Assembly: GCA_036506175.1 (NCBI GenBank)
Contig: DASXSE010000135.1
Coordinates: 1-45,609 of the forward strand
DNA: 45,609 nucleotides
Source of the DNA: JAIBJP01 sp036506175
Lineage (GTDB): Bacteria; Actinomycetota; Thermoleophilia; Gaiellales; Gaiellaceae
Reading direction: 5' to 3'
This document shows, piece by piece, positions 15,812-24,177 of the stretch. Both the position numbers and the translations under genes were made by a program. Position 1 is the stretch's first letter, and each line of letters opens with the position of its first letter. Under the pieces are notes generated by a model. The model made no database searches, was not told the origin of the DNA, and saw only the letters and a program-made list of their open reading frames with translations.

Positions 15812-17698
15812 ATGGCCGTACCGCCACGGCGACGGCCGCGCCGCGGCTCGCTCGAGCGCCCGATCTCTGGCCGCATCTATCGCACGGCCTGGCTGGCCGC
15901 TGCGGTTCCGCTTCTGGTCGCGGCCTTCAGCCTCGACCGCCCGGTCGCGCTGCAGCAACCGCGGCTCCCGCCTTCCTTCGACCGCACGACCGCCGTCCAG
16001 TTTGCGAAGGAGTTCGTCCACAGAAACCCGGACCGGCGGCCCGGGTCCTCCGGCGCGCAGGACGCGACGAATTGGGTCGCCGCGCGATTCCGCGATTACA
16101 AGTTCACCGTTCAGCGGCAGGAGTTCTCGGCGGACGTGCCCGGGCTTGGGCTCCAGCACTTCGTGAACCTCATCGCCACAGCCCCTCCGCGCGCGGGTCA
16201 AGAGATCGCGCGATCCCAGCAGGTCATCGTGGTCATGGCTCATCGAGACAACCTGGGCGGCTCGCCGGGCGCGAACGACAACGGGTCCGGAACCGGAGCC
16301 TTGCTCGAGCTCGCGCGCGACATCGGCAGCTCGGCGCTCGCCCATTCCGTCGTCCTCCTGTCGGAGGACGGGGGTGCTTACGGCTCGCTCGGCGCGCAGG
16401 AATTCGCCAGCAACTCGGGGTATGCGGACCGCCTTGCGGCCGTCATCAACCTCGATGCGATCGGAGGTGACGGCGCACCGCGCCTCGAATTCGCGGGCGA
16501 GACACCGCGCTCTCCAGCGGCGACGCTTGTCGCGACCGCCGAGGCGACCATCGTCGCGCAGGCGAACCGAGAGCCCGCGCGGCCGAGCGCCGGAGCCCAG
16601 CTCATCGACCTTGCCTTCCCATTCACCTTGTATGCACAGGGCCCGTTCATCGCCCACGGCGTATCCGCGGTCACACTCACGTCGGCGGGCCCGCGCGCGC
16701 CGCCGCCCGAGGGCGACACTCCCCCGAAGCTGAATGAGGAGCGGCTTGACCAGCTCGGGCGATCGGCGCAGGTCCTCCTCGGCTCCCTCGACGCAGCCGC
16801 GGACGTTGCCCGCGGTACCGAGTCGTATGTGTGGGTCGGTTCCCGGCTCATCCGGGGCTGGGCGATTCAGTTCCTCTTCCTGACCGCGTTGATCCCCTTC
16901 CTGGCCGCGGTGATCGATCTCTTCGCGCGCTGTCGTCGCCGGCATATCGCGCTCTGGCCTGCCCTGCGCAGCCTCCTCAGCCGGCTCGGCGTCTGGCTTT
17001 GGGTTGGGGCGCTGTTCGCCTTCCTGACCTTCACGGGGATCTTTCCCGAAGGCGATTCCCGACCGATCGCACCGGACACGCAGGTCGCGGGCGATTGGGC
17101 GATCGCAGGGCTCTTCGCTCTGGCAGGCCTCTCCTTCGTGGGCTGGCTCGTGGCGAGACCGCAGCTCGTCCCGCGGCGAAGCATCACGCGGCCCGAAGAG
17201 TTGGGCGGGCACCTTGCTGCAATGCTCGGGCTCGGCGTCGTCGCCCTCGTCGTCGCCGCGCAGAACCCGTTTGCCCTTCTGTTCGTCCTGCCCTCCGTCC
17301 ACGCCTGGCTTTGGCTCCCGCACGCATCCGACCGCGGGCGCTCGGCGGCTCTGGCTGTCTACGCCCTCGGGTTCATCGGGCCACTGATCCTCTTCGCTTC
17401 CTTTGCAATCCGGTTTCAGCTCGGGTTCGACGCGCTCTGGTACGTGCTGGCGCTCACCTCCATCGGCTACGTCCCGGTCCCGCTCGTCCTCGCGTTCCTC
17501 GGTTGGGCCGCGGTGGCCGCGCAGGCAGGTGCTGTGGCGGTTGGACGCTACGCCCCCTACCCGGCTGCACAGGAGCGCCCCAAGCGCGGGCCGATCAGGG
17601 AATCCATCCGCCAGGTGATTTTTCTCACGCGTCGACTACGCTCAGACCAGGGCAAGAGCATCGAACCAGCCGAAGAATCCGAAGCCTTAGAGGAGTAA
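15812..17698 (+). CDS. M28-family zinc aminopeptidase with C-terminal membrane domain
   Basis: The 628-residue protein has an N-terminal membrane helix (about 25-42), an M28 peptidase domain (about 55-350) with the zinc motif MAHRDNLGG and GANDNGSGTGALLELA, LLSEDGGAYGSLGAQ (where most members have EE, here ED), and INLDAIGG, then a C-terminal half with about eight membrane helices. The catalytic domain should face outside. The substrate is unknown. The ATG at 15812 was chosen over an in-frame ATG at 15716, which would overlap the regulator. It is followed without a gap by a sortase, suggesting joint processing of surface proteins. Confidence 0.85.
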   Translation: MAVPPRRRPRRGSLERPISGRIYRTAWLAAAVPLLVAAFSLDRPVALQQPRLPPSFDRTTAVQFAKEFVHRNPDRRPGSSGAQDATNWVAARFRDYKFTVQRQEFSADVPGLGLQHFVNLIATAPPRAGQEIARSQQVIVVMAHRDNLGGSPGANDNGSGTGALLELARDIGSSALAHSVVLLSEDGGAYGSLGAQEFASNSGYADRLAAVINLDAIGGDGAPRLEFAGETPRSPAATLVATAEATIVAQANREPARPSAGAQLIDLAFPFTLYAQGPFIAHGVSAVTLTSAGPRAPPPEGDTPPKLNEERLDQLGRSAQVLLGSLDAAADVARGTESYVWVGSRLIRGWAIQFLFLTALIPFLAAVIDLFARCRRRHIALWPALRSLLSRLGVWLWVGALFAFLTFTGIFPEGDSRPIAPDTQVAGDWAIAGLFALAGLSFVGWLVARPQLVPRRSITRPEELGGHLAAMLGLGVVALVVAAQNPFALLFVLPSVHAWLWLPHASDRGRSAALAVYALGFIGPLILFASFAIRFQLGFDALWYVLALTSIGYVPVPLVLAFLGWAAVAAQAGAVAVGRYAPYPAAQERPKRGPIRESIRQVIFLTRRLRSDQGKSIEPAEESEALEE

Positions 17699-18421
17699 AT
17701 GCGCAAGACCCGCCGTCTCGGGACGATCTTGCTCGTCGTCGGACTAATCGCGATCGCGTACGGCGCGGCAGTCCTCTTTTGGCGTGATCCCCTCACCGAC
17801 CTCTACACTCGTTACGAACAGCACAAGCTCGCCGGCCAGTTCGAGCAGGCATGGCCGGACTACCAGACGGGCCACCTCGGAGCGGATTTCAGCGGAGATG
17901 ACGCCGCGCGACTGGCGGCCGTCCGCGCGCAGGTTGCGAGCGCTGCGAGGGACTTCCAGCGGCGCCTTCGCGACGGCAAGCCCATGGGCCGCCTGGCGAT
18001 TCGTCGCATGGGCCTGAACGTCATCTTTGTCCAAGGGACGAACTGGACGCACGACCTGTCGAAGGGCCCGGGACATTACGAGCAGACCTCCGTCCCCGGG
18101 CTTGGGAAGGTGACAGCGATCGCGGGACACAGGACCACTTTCGGCGCTCCCTTTCGGAAGATCGACCACCTCCGCCAGGGCGACCCGATCGTCGTCAAGG
18201 TCCCCTACGGCACGTTCACGTACCGAGTGCTGAGGCACCGGGTCGTGAAGTCGAACGACTGGAGCATCATCGGCTCGCACGGTTTCGACGAGCTCGTGCT
18301 CTCCGCTTGCCACCCGCTCTACAGCGCCTCTCATCGGTGGATCGTCTTCGCACGGCTGGTCGAGGTGACATCCTCCAACGGCGCCACGTACAAGCTCGCG
18401 GCGGGCAGCCGGATCGACTAG
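17699..18421 (+). CDS. Class E-like sortase
   Basis: A 240-residue protein with an N-terminal signal anchor (about 8-27) and a sortase barrel with catalytic His144 (IAGHRTTFGAPF), Cys204 (VLSACHP) and Arg213 (SASHRW). Sortases cut a C-terminal sorting signal and attach the protein to peptidoglycan precursors. The motif LSAC-HP differs from the TLxTC of class A and fits actinobacterial housekeeping classes. The ATG starts one base after the M28 stop, with GAGGAG overlapping the end of that gene as ribosome binding site. No LPXTG-type substrate was recognised in the window. Confidence 0.9.
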   Translation: MRKTRRLGTILLVVGLIAIAYGAAVLFWRDPLTDLYTRYEQHKLAGQFEQAWPDYQTGHLGADFSGDDAARLAAVRAQVASAARDFQRRLRDGKPMGRLAIRRMGLNVIFVQGTNWTHDLSKGPGHYEQTSVPGLGKVTAIAGHRTTFGAPFRKIDHLRQGDPIVVKVPYGTFTYRVLRHRVVKSNDWSIIGSHGFDELVLSACHPLYSASHRWIVFARLVEVTSSNGATYKLAAGSRID

Positions 18422-18427
18422 CTACTA

Positions 18428-19642
18428 CTAGCCGAGCGCGATGTAGCGAACGGATGCCCCCGCCGGCACCTCACCCTCGCCGGCTTCGAGCTCGACGAGT
18501 GCGCTCGCGCGGCCGGCGCGCGCGATCATGTGGGACTCCTGCCCGGAGAGCGGATCGAGGACCACAGCGTCGCCGTCGCGCCTCTGCTGAGCGCGCACGT
18601 ACTCGTCCCGGTGCGCATTGCGGCGGACCGCCGCCCCCAGGACCCCGTGACTGAACTCGGGAAGAGGGTCCGGAATTCCGAGCAAAGCATTGACCGCAGG
18701 CCGCACGAAGAGCTCAAAGGTGACCAGTACCGAGACCGGATTGCCCGGCAGGTTGAAGACGAGATGGTCGCGCCGCACGCCGAACGCGATCGGCTTCCCG
18801 GGCTTGACCGCCACTCCCCAGAAGAGCTCCTCGACGCGCAGCTTCGCCTGCGTCGCCCGCACGAGATCGTGCGGACCCACAGAAGCACCGCCGGACGTGA
18901 TGAGCATGTCGAACCCGAGCAGGGCGCGTTCCATCGCGCGCTCGTGCTCGTCCGCATCGTCCGCGATCACGCCCAGCTGCGCCGGAACCGCCCCCGCGAG
19001 CTGCAGCGCAGTCGCCAGAAGGAGCCCATTCGATTCGTAGATCTCACCCGCAGCCAGCTGCTCTCCTGGCTGACGCAACTCCGAGCCCGTGACGAGAATC
19101 CCCACCCGCGGTCTCTTCGCGCACTGGACTTCCGAGACGCCGACGGCCGCAAGTGCCGCCACCTGGGGCGGCCCGAGTCTCGCGCCCGGTTCGAGCACGG
19201 TTTCGCCCTCAGGAATGTCGCTCCCGCGCCCGCGAATGTGGGTGCCCGCCGCCACCGCTTTGCGCACCTCGATCTCGCCACCGTCGTCCTCGACGAGCTC
19301 GAGCGGAATGACGGCATCAGCGCCCTCGGGGACAGCGCCGCCGGTGGAGATTGCCATTGCCTCGCCCACTTCCAGCCGCGCCGACGCCGGACTGCCCGCG
19401 GCGATGCGGGCCACAACCGGAAGACGCACCGGCACCGTGGCCGTGTCAGCAGCGTGAACCGCGAATCCGTCCATTGCGGAGCTTGGAAACGGCGGCAGGT
19501 CGACAAGCGCCGTGACGGGCGCGGCGAGGACACGCCCGGCCGCGCGCTCGATCGGAACGCGTTCAGGATCGAGGCACTTCGCATGCTCGAGGACGATCCG
19601 CTGCGCCTCACCGACCGAGATCAGCTGCGTCGCCGTGCTCAT
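18428..19642 (-). CDS. moeA: Molybdopterin molybdenumtransferase
   Basis: The 404-residue protein has MoeA domains in order: an N-terminal SVGEAQRIVLEHA with AMDGFAVHAADT, AISTGGAVPEGADAVIPLE, RGRGSDIPEGE, then the MoCF core with GSELRQPGE, IYESNGLLLA, ITSGGASVGPHDLV and FNLPGNPVSVLVTFELFV, and the C-terminal beta domain. It inserts molybdate into adenylylated molybdopterin. The ATG at 19642 follows TAGCGT by seven bases. It converges with the sortase gene, six bases apart. It is separate from moaC and the mogA-like gene at 7238-8163. Confidence 0.95.
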   Translation of the reverse strand: MSTATQLISVGEAQRIVLEHAKCLDPERVPIERAAGRVLAAPVTALVDLPPFPSSAMDGFAVHAADTATVPVRLPVVARIAAGSPASARLEVGEAMAISTGGAVPEGADAVIPLELVEDDGGEIEVRKAVAAGTHIRGRGSDIPEGETVLEPGARLGPPQVAALAAVGVSEVQCAKRPRVGILVTGSELRQPGEQLAAGEIYESNGLLLATALQLAGAVPAQLGVIADDADEHERAMERALLGFDMLITSGGASVGPHDLVRATQAKLRVEELFWGVAVKPGKPIAFGVRRDHLVFNLPGNPVSVLVTFELFVRPAVNALLGIPDPLPEFSHGVLGAAVRRNAHRDEYVRAQQRRDGDAVVLDPLSGQESHMIARAGRASALVELEAGEGEVPAGASVRYIALG

Positions 19643-19649
19643 GCGGGGT

Positions 19650-19655
19650 ACGCTA
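19650..19655 (-). promoter_or_regulatory. Leaderless-type -10 element of moeA
   Basis: TAGCGT on the minus strand lies seven bases before the moeA ATG, in a gene-free stretch of 195 bases, which makes a real promoter more likely than for similar hexamers inside genes. Confidence 0.55.
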
Positions 19656-19736
19656 ACTGAGGGATTGGCGGAGCATCGCTCGTCGCCGGGACGGGATGGT
19701 CGCTCCAACGCATCCGCGTTCAGAGTGACAAAGAAG

Positions 19737-19763
19737 CCCGCGTATTGACCGCAAATACGGGGG
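19737..19763 (-). terminator. Possible terminator after the membrane glycosyltransferase
   Basis: In the gap between the glycosyltransferase stop (19838) and moeA, GTATT (19742-19746) pairs with AATAC (19754-19758), extended by C-G pairs with one mismatch. On the minus strand the stem is followed by CTTCTTT. The T run is broken, so this is only a candidate. The remaining bases of this 195-base gap show only the moeA -10. Confidence 0.35.
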
Positions 19764-19837
19764 CGAGTGAGGCTGCCGCCTCGGGGCGATCCAGCGCGCC
19801 TCCGGCGGCTCAGCTGATGTTTCGCCAAGCCCTCAGA

Positions 19838-21028
19838 TCAGAGGGGAACGGCGTCGCGCAACAAGTAGGCGCTGAGAGCCAAGGCAAGCCCTTGGCCCAG
19901 CCGATCCTCCTCGATCGCCACGAGCGGAACCGTCCAGACCACGTACCAGGGCACGAGCCAGGGTGCGGCGACGATGAGGAGTCCCGCCGCCAAGCCGAGA
20001 CGCGCACGCCCCCGCCAGGCCTCCCGCAGCAGCCAGAGGTAGGCGATCCCGAAGAGTGCGGCGAGCAGGCCAACCGCCACGTCGTGCGGCAGCCCAATGC
20101 TTTCGAGGCGGCTGGGGATGCTGTAGCGCGCACCTTCGCGGAGGTTTCGCGCCACCGGGCCGAAGGCGTCGAGCCACGCGCCTCCGTATCGCCAGGTCGC
20201 TACGGCCGCCAGCACAACAGCGGCCGCTGCGAAGCCGACGTGCCCGACGCGCCTCCTCTGACGCCAGGCCTCGAGCGCGCGCAGGGGGAGGAAGATGAGA
20301 GCAACCCATTTCACGGCGATGGCGGAGGCCCAAGCGGCACCCGCGAGCTGGCGCCGACCCATCGATGCGAGGGCCAGCGCCGCAAGAACGAGTGCCATCA
20401 TCCAGGCGTCGTTGTGGCCGCCGCCCGCGAAGTGAATGGCGAGGAGCGGATTCCAGCCTACGAACACGGCCGCGAATTCGGGTCGAGGCGCCAGTCGAGC
20501 CGCGAGCCACACGATGGCGAGCATCGCCACGGCCCCGAGAGCCTTGTACGTCCACGCTGCCGCGGCCGCCGAGCGCCCCACCACCGCGGCATGTCCTTCC
20601 GAGGCCAGCGTGAAGGCGGGGCCGTACACCGTCGTGGTGTCGCGCCATTGCTTCCCCATGCGGCTGAACGCGGGGTCGTCCGGATACTCGTTCGGCTTGT
20701 CGACGTACGGATTCGCGCCGTGCACTGCTCCAAGCCGTCCGTAATCCCAGTACGTGTAAACGTCGGTCGAGAGCAGGACCGGAGCCGTCAATGGCGCGAG
20801 CTGGATCGCCGCCGCCACGGCCAGGGCCGCCCCCAGCCGAAACTCCCGGCCCCGGCGAATGAGGACGAGCGCGCCGAGGTAGACGAAAAACGCCGCGACC
20901 ATGGCGCCGAGGTAGATCCACGACCAGGTCGTCGTCCCGTCGTGGTGGTCGGGAGTGAGGAGCGAGGAGCTCGGCCAGGCCAGCGAACCGGCCAGGAGAA
21001 CGAGGGCCAGACAGCCTCCCCCGGCCAC
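19838..21028 (-). CDS. Polytopic membrane glycosyltransferase (GT87/mannosyltransferase-like)
   Basis: About 396 residues with roughly ten membrane helices. The first external loop has STDVYTYWDYGRLG followed by NPYVDKPNEYPDDP, typical for polyprenyl-phosphate-sugar-dependent GT-C enzymes of the MptA/MptB and DUF2029 type; AGGGHNDAWMMALVLAALALA and AIAVKWVALIFLPL follow. Such enzymes extend cell-envelope glycans on the outer face of the membrane. The start is uncertain: GTG at 21028 follows the PBP stop by 16 bases, while an in-frame CTG at 21067 inside the PBP gene would add a basic MEPPRRRRRALLW leader. Sugar and acceptor are unknown. Confidence 0.75.
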   Translation of the reverse strand: MAGGGCLALVLLAGSLAWPSSSLLTPDHHDGTTTWSWIYLGAMVAAFFVYLGALVLIRRGREFRLGAALAVAAAIQLAPLTAPVLLSTDVYTYWDYGRLGAVHGANPYVDKPNEYPDDPAFSRMGKQWRDTTTVYGPAFTLASEGHAAVVGRSAAAAAWTYKALGAVAMLAIVWLAARLAPRPEFAAVFVGWNPLLAIHFAGGGHNDAWMMALVLAALALASMGRRQLAGAAWASAIAVKWVALIFLPLRALEAWRQRRRVGHVGFAAAAVVLAAVATWRYGGAWLDAFGPVARNLREGARYSIPSRLESIGLPHDVAVGLLAALFGIAYLWLLREAWRGRARLGLAAGLLIVAAPWLVPWYVVWTVPLVAIEEDRLGQGLALALSAYLLRDAVPL

Positions 21029-21044
21029 CCAGAGAAGAGCCCGC

Positions 21045-23168
21045 CTACGGCGTCGTGGTGGTTCCAGCTGGCGCCGTCGTCGTTGGCGGGGGCCCGTTGC
21101 CGTTCCCCTTGCCGTTGTTCTTCTTGTCCGTCGTGGTCCCGCCCGACGACACCACGGGCGGCGGCGCGCCGAAGAACTCGTACTGGCCGTGGAAGGGCTC
21201 CCAGACAACGGGGTCGCGCGGCGGCGGCCAGTCGCGCGGCGGGTGGGCCCCATAGGCGGGAACCATGAAGAGGCGCCAGATGGTCGCGGGGAACGTGCCA
21301 CCGGCCACACGAATGCCGTGCACGCTCGTCATCGGGATCTTCGCGTTCGGATAGCCGACCCAGACGACGGTGGACGCGTTCGTCGTGATGCCCGCGAACC
21401 ACGCGTCGCCCCAGTCCTCGGTCGTCCCTGTCTTGCCGCCGGCGACATAGCCTGGATTGGCGCCGACGCCGGTGCCGCTCTGGATGTTCATCTTCAGGAT
21501 GCGCGCCACCTCGTAGGCAACGCCGTCCGAGAACACGCGCTTGCGCTTGGGATGACCCCAGCCGGCGCCCGCATCGACCTTTCCGTTCGGAAGGATGACC
21601 TTGCGGATCGCCATCGGCTCGGAATGGACACCGCCCGCCGCGATCGTCGCGTAGGCGGAAGCCATCTCGAGGACCCCGACCGAGTTCGAGCCGAGCCCGA
21701 CTGACGCGACCGGCTGGAGCTTGGTGACGATTCCCATCTTGTGCGCGAGGGCGACGATGCGCTCGGGCCCGAGGTCGAGCGTCAGCCGCGCGTACACGGT
21801 GTTGTCCGACCTGAGCGTCGCATTGGTGATGCTCGTCGCCCCGACGTAGCTGTTGTCGTACGTCTTCACGTCCCAGGCCTCGCTGTAGGGATCCGGCTGC
21901 CAGTGCAGGGGCGCCGACATGTACTGGGTCGAGTCCGGGTTGATGCCCTCGCGAATCGCCTCGGTGAGGACAAAGGTCTTGAACGAGGAGCCGGCCTGGC
22001 GCCGGCCCTGCGCGGCGAGGTTGAACTGCGTGTGCTTCTTGCCCGGGATCACCGCCGTCATGGCGCGGATCGCCCCGTTCTTCGGATTGATGGAGACGAT
22101 CGCGGAGGCAGGGTCCGAGGGCTGGTTCAGCGTTTCCTTGATCGCCTTCTGCGCGAGCTTCTGGAAGCGCGGAACGATTGTCGTGTAGACCTTCAGACCG
22201 CCGCCGCGAACGGTGTTCGCCCCGTATTTGGAAATCAGCTCCTCACGGACGTAGCTGAAGAAGAACGGCTCCCGGATCTTGGTGTAGATATGACCAGGCC
22301 GGAGGCCGAGCGGCGCTCCGAGCGCCTCTTGGTACTGAGCCTGGTCGATGTAGTTCGCGGTGAGCATCGCCTTCAACACCTCGCTTCGGCGGCGCGTCGC
22401 CTCGGCCGGCCGCTCGAAGGGGTCGTAGAGGCTGGGCGCCTGGGGCATGCCCGCGATGAGCGCAGCCTCGGTCAGGTCGAGATCCTTGGCGTGCTTGGAG
22501 AAGTAGGTCTGCGCGGCCGCCTCGACTCCGTAGGCGTGATTGCCGAAGTAGACCTGGTTCAGGTAGGTGGAGAGGATCCAGTCCTTGCCGTGTGCCGCCT
22601 CGACCTTGCGCGCAAGACACGCTTCCTTGATCTTCCGCTCGAGCGACCGCTCGTTCCCGATGTAGAGGTTCCGGACGAGCTGCTGGGTGATCGTCGAGCC
22701 TCCCTGGACGACATGGCCGCTCTCGAGGTTCTTGATCGCGGCGCGCAGGATCCCTTCGTAGTCGAGGCCTCCATGCTCGTAGAAGCGGCGGTCCTCGACC
22801 GCGATCGTCGCCTGGGTCACCCAGGGGGACATGGCCTGCAGCTCAACCGGCTGGCGGTTTCGCTCAGCAGGAATCGCGCCGAGAACGCTGCCGTCTGCCG
22901 CGTACACGAAGGAGTTCTGACCGATCGAGACCGGTTTCAGGAGCGCCAGGCTGCAGTTGTTGAGCACGCCGCTTGCGCTCGTGAAGGCCGCGGCAACAAC
23001 GGCGCCGATGCCGCCGAGCACAACTGCGATCGCGAGCAGGATGGCGACGCGGCGTGCGACGATCCGGTCGTGCCGCCGTCGCTGGCGGCGGCGCCTCCGC
23101 CGGGTCGGGAAGAGCGCGTTTCCGTTTCCGTTCCGCCCCCGCGAGCCGTTCTTCCCGTTCGACGGCAT
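21045..23168 (-). CDS. Class A penicillin-binding protein (bifunctional)
   Basis: About 707 residues: a very basic, Asn/Gly-rich cytoplasmic tail (NGKNG, then a run of Arg), one membrane helix (about 40-63), a GT51 glycosyltransferase domain (about 105-280) with catalytic Glu in VEDRRFYEHGG and GGSTITQQLVRN, and a transpeptidase domain with the SxxK motif SSFK (about 394), SDN and KTGTTED (about 579). The C-terminus is Pro/Thr/Gly rich (TTTTP end). It polymerises and cross-links peptidoglycan. I preferred the ATG at 23168, which has GAGGTG nine bases upstream, to the GTG at 23180. Confidence 0.95.
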   Translation of the reverse strand: MPSNGKNGSRGRNGNGNALFPTRRRRRRQRRRHDRIVARRVAILLAIAVVLGGIGAVVAAAFTSASGVLNNCSLALLKPVSIGQNSFVYAADGSVLGAIPAERNRQPVELQAMSPWVTQATIAVEDRRFYEHGGLDYEGILRAAIKNLESGHVVQGGSTITQQLVRNLYIGNERSLERKIKEACLARKVEAAHGKDWILSTYLNQVYFGNHAYGVEAAAQTYFSKHAKDLDLTEAALIAGMPQAPSLYDPFERPAEATRRRSEVLKAMLTANYIDQAQYQEALGAPLGLRPGHIYTKIREPFFFSYVREELISKYGANTVRGGGLKVYTTIVPRFQKLAQKAIKETLNQPSDPASAIVSINPKNGAIRAMTAVIPGKKHTQFNLAAQGRRQAGSSFKTFVLTEAIREGINPDSTQYMSAPLHWQPDPYSEAWDVKTYDNSYVGATSITNATLRSDNTVYARLTLDLGPERIVALAHKMGIVTKLQPVASVGLGSNSVGVLEMASAYATIAAGGVHSEPMAIRKVILPNGKVDAGAGWGHPKRKRVFSDGVAYEVARILKMNIQSGTGVGANPGYVAGGKTGTTEDWGDAWFAGITTNASTVVWVGYPNAKIPMTSVHGIRVAGGTFPATIWRLFMVPAYGAHPPRDWPPPRDPVVWEPFHGQYEFFGAPPPVVSSGGTTTDKKNNGKGNGNGPPPTTTAPAGTTTTP

Positions 23169-23210
23169 CAGGCAAAACACCTCGGATTTGCGTGTTCGAA
23201 CAGCATCGGC

Positions 23211-23732
23211 TCAGGCGCCTGGGCTTCCTCCAGGGGCAACCTCTCTACGGGTGAAGGTCGCGTTGCGGATGGTATCGGAGGCCAATTTCGCGTTCGGGAC
23301 GAAGAAGCGGGCGCCGTCGTCGGCGCGGATGATGGTGTACGTAAGACCGATTTCGTCTACCACGCCCTTCGCAGAACCAACCTCTACATCGTCTCCGAGC
23401 CGGAGCGGTTGAGTGAACGCGATCAAGAGACCCGCGACGAAGTTGGAGAGCGTGGTCTGAGCAGCAAAACCAATGATGAGGGCGATGACGGCCGACGAGG
23501 CCAACAGCGGCGCCGCGACCGCGCGAAACGCCGGGATGACGAGCAGCGCCGAGAGGGTCCCGATCACGAAGACGGTGATGATCGCGCTCCTCCTGATGAC
23601 GCGGTAGCGCGTCAGCGTTTCCGGGCGCTGTTCCAGACGGCCGGCCAACACCCGGTCCACGATGCGCGCGACGATGATGGTCGCGACCATGACGCCGCCG
23701 GCTACAAGCAGGCGCTGCCAGATCTCATCCAT
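23211..23732 (-). CDS. MscS-family mechanosensitive channel, short form
   Basis: A 173-residue protein with three membrane helices. The third carries the pore pattern SSAVIALIIGFAAQTTLSNFVAGLLIAF, followed by the first beta strands of the MscS middle domain (PLRLGDDVEVGSAKGVVDEIGLTYTIIRADDGARFFVPNAKL). It ends shortly after, so the large C-terminal cytoplasmic vestibule of E. coli MscS (286 residues) is missing. Short members of this family are known. It opens under membrane tension. No frameshift was noticed; the stop follows a Gly/Ser-rich tail. Confidence 0.88.
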   Translation of the reverse strand: MDEIWQRLLVAGGVMVATIIVARIVDRVLAGRLEQRPETLTRYRVIRRSAIITVFVIGTLSALLVIPAFRAVAAPLLASSAVIALIIGFAAQTTLSNFVAGLLIAFTQPLRLGDDVEVGSAKGVVDEIGLTYTIIRADDGARFFVPNAKLASDTIRNATFTRREVAPGGSPGA

Positions 23733-23746
23733 GGATGCTCAGTTCT

Positions 23747-24151
23747 CTAGAACGGGAGGGGCTTCCTGCCCGCGAACCCCTCTTCGAGGCCGTGCCAATG
23801 CTCCACGCCGGCCTCGCCGAGCTCCCAGCAGAGCAGCACCGTCTCCTCGGTCTCCGGATGGTGCGCCGGGAAGTCCACCAGGCCGCGGTCGAGATCCTTC
23901 ACCTGCACACCCAAGGACTCGAGCTCGGCGACGAAGCCCGCGATCTCGCCGGCGGCGTCGGCGACCTGCTCCTGGAGCTCACGAACACGCTCCGGGTCGA
24001 GACCGCCACCGTTGCCGGCAACCCTCACCTGGACACGCTCGAGCCGCTCGCCCACATGAAGGAACCGGCGACGCGCCTGAACGAGCTGCTCGACCAGCGG
24101 ACGAACGACCTCGAGGGCCGCGTTCGCCTCGTCCTCAGTGAAGAACTGCAT
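23747..24151 (-). CDS. DUF2203 family protein
   Basis: A 134-residue protein starting MQFFTEDEANAALEVVRPLV, with a long helical middle (HVGERLERVQVRVAGNGGGLDPERVRELQEQVADAAGEI) and a conserved tail with VKDLDRGLVDFPA, VLLCWELGEAGVEHWHGLEEGFAGRKPL. This is the DUF2203 pattern, a small soluble protein of unknown function found in actinobacteria and cyanobacteria. The HWH and CWELGE residues hint at metal binding but this is not shown. It is divergent from the binding lipoprotein, with 26 bases between the starts. Confidence 0.82.
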   Translation of the reverse strand: MQFFTEDEANAALEVVRPLVEQLVQARRRFLHVGERLERVQVRVAGNGGGLDPERVRELQEQVADAAGEIAGFVAELESLGVQVKDLDRGLVDFPAHHPETEETVLLCWELGEAGVEHWHGLEEGFAGRKPLPF

Positions 24152-24177
24152 CCCGGAATGTTGAATAGTGCCGACGC

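Noticed and set aside
15629..17323. 564-codon minus-strand frame opposite the M28 peptidase
   Set aside because: Antisense shadow: low-complexity charged composition, no domain, and the plus-strand product has clear M28 motifs.
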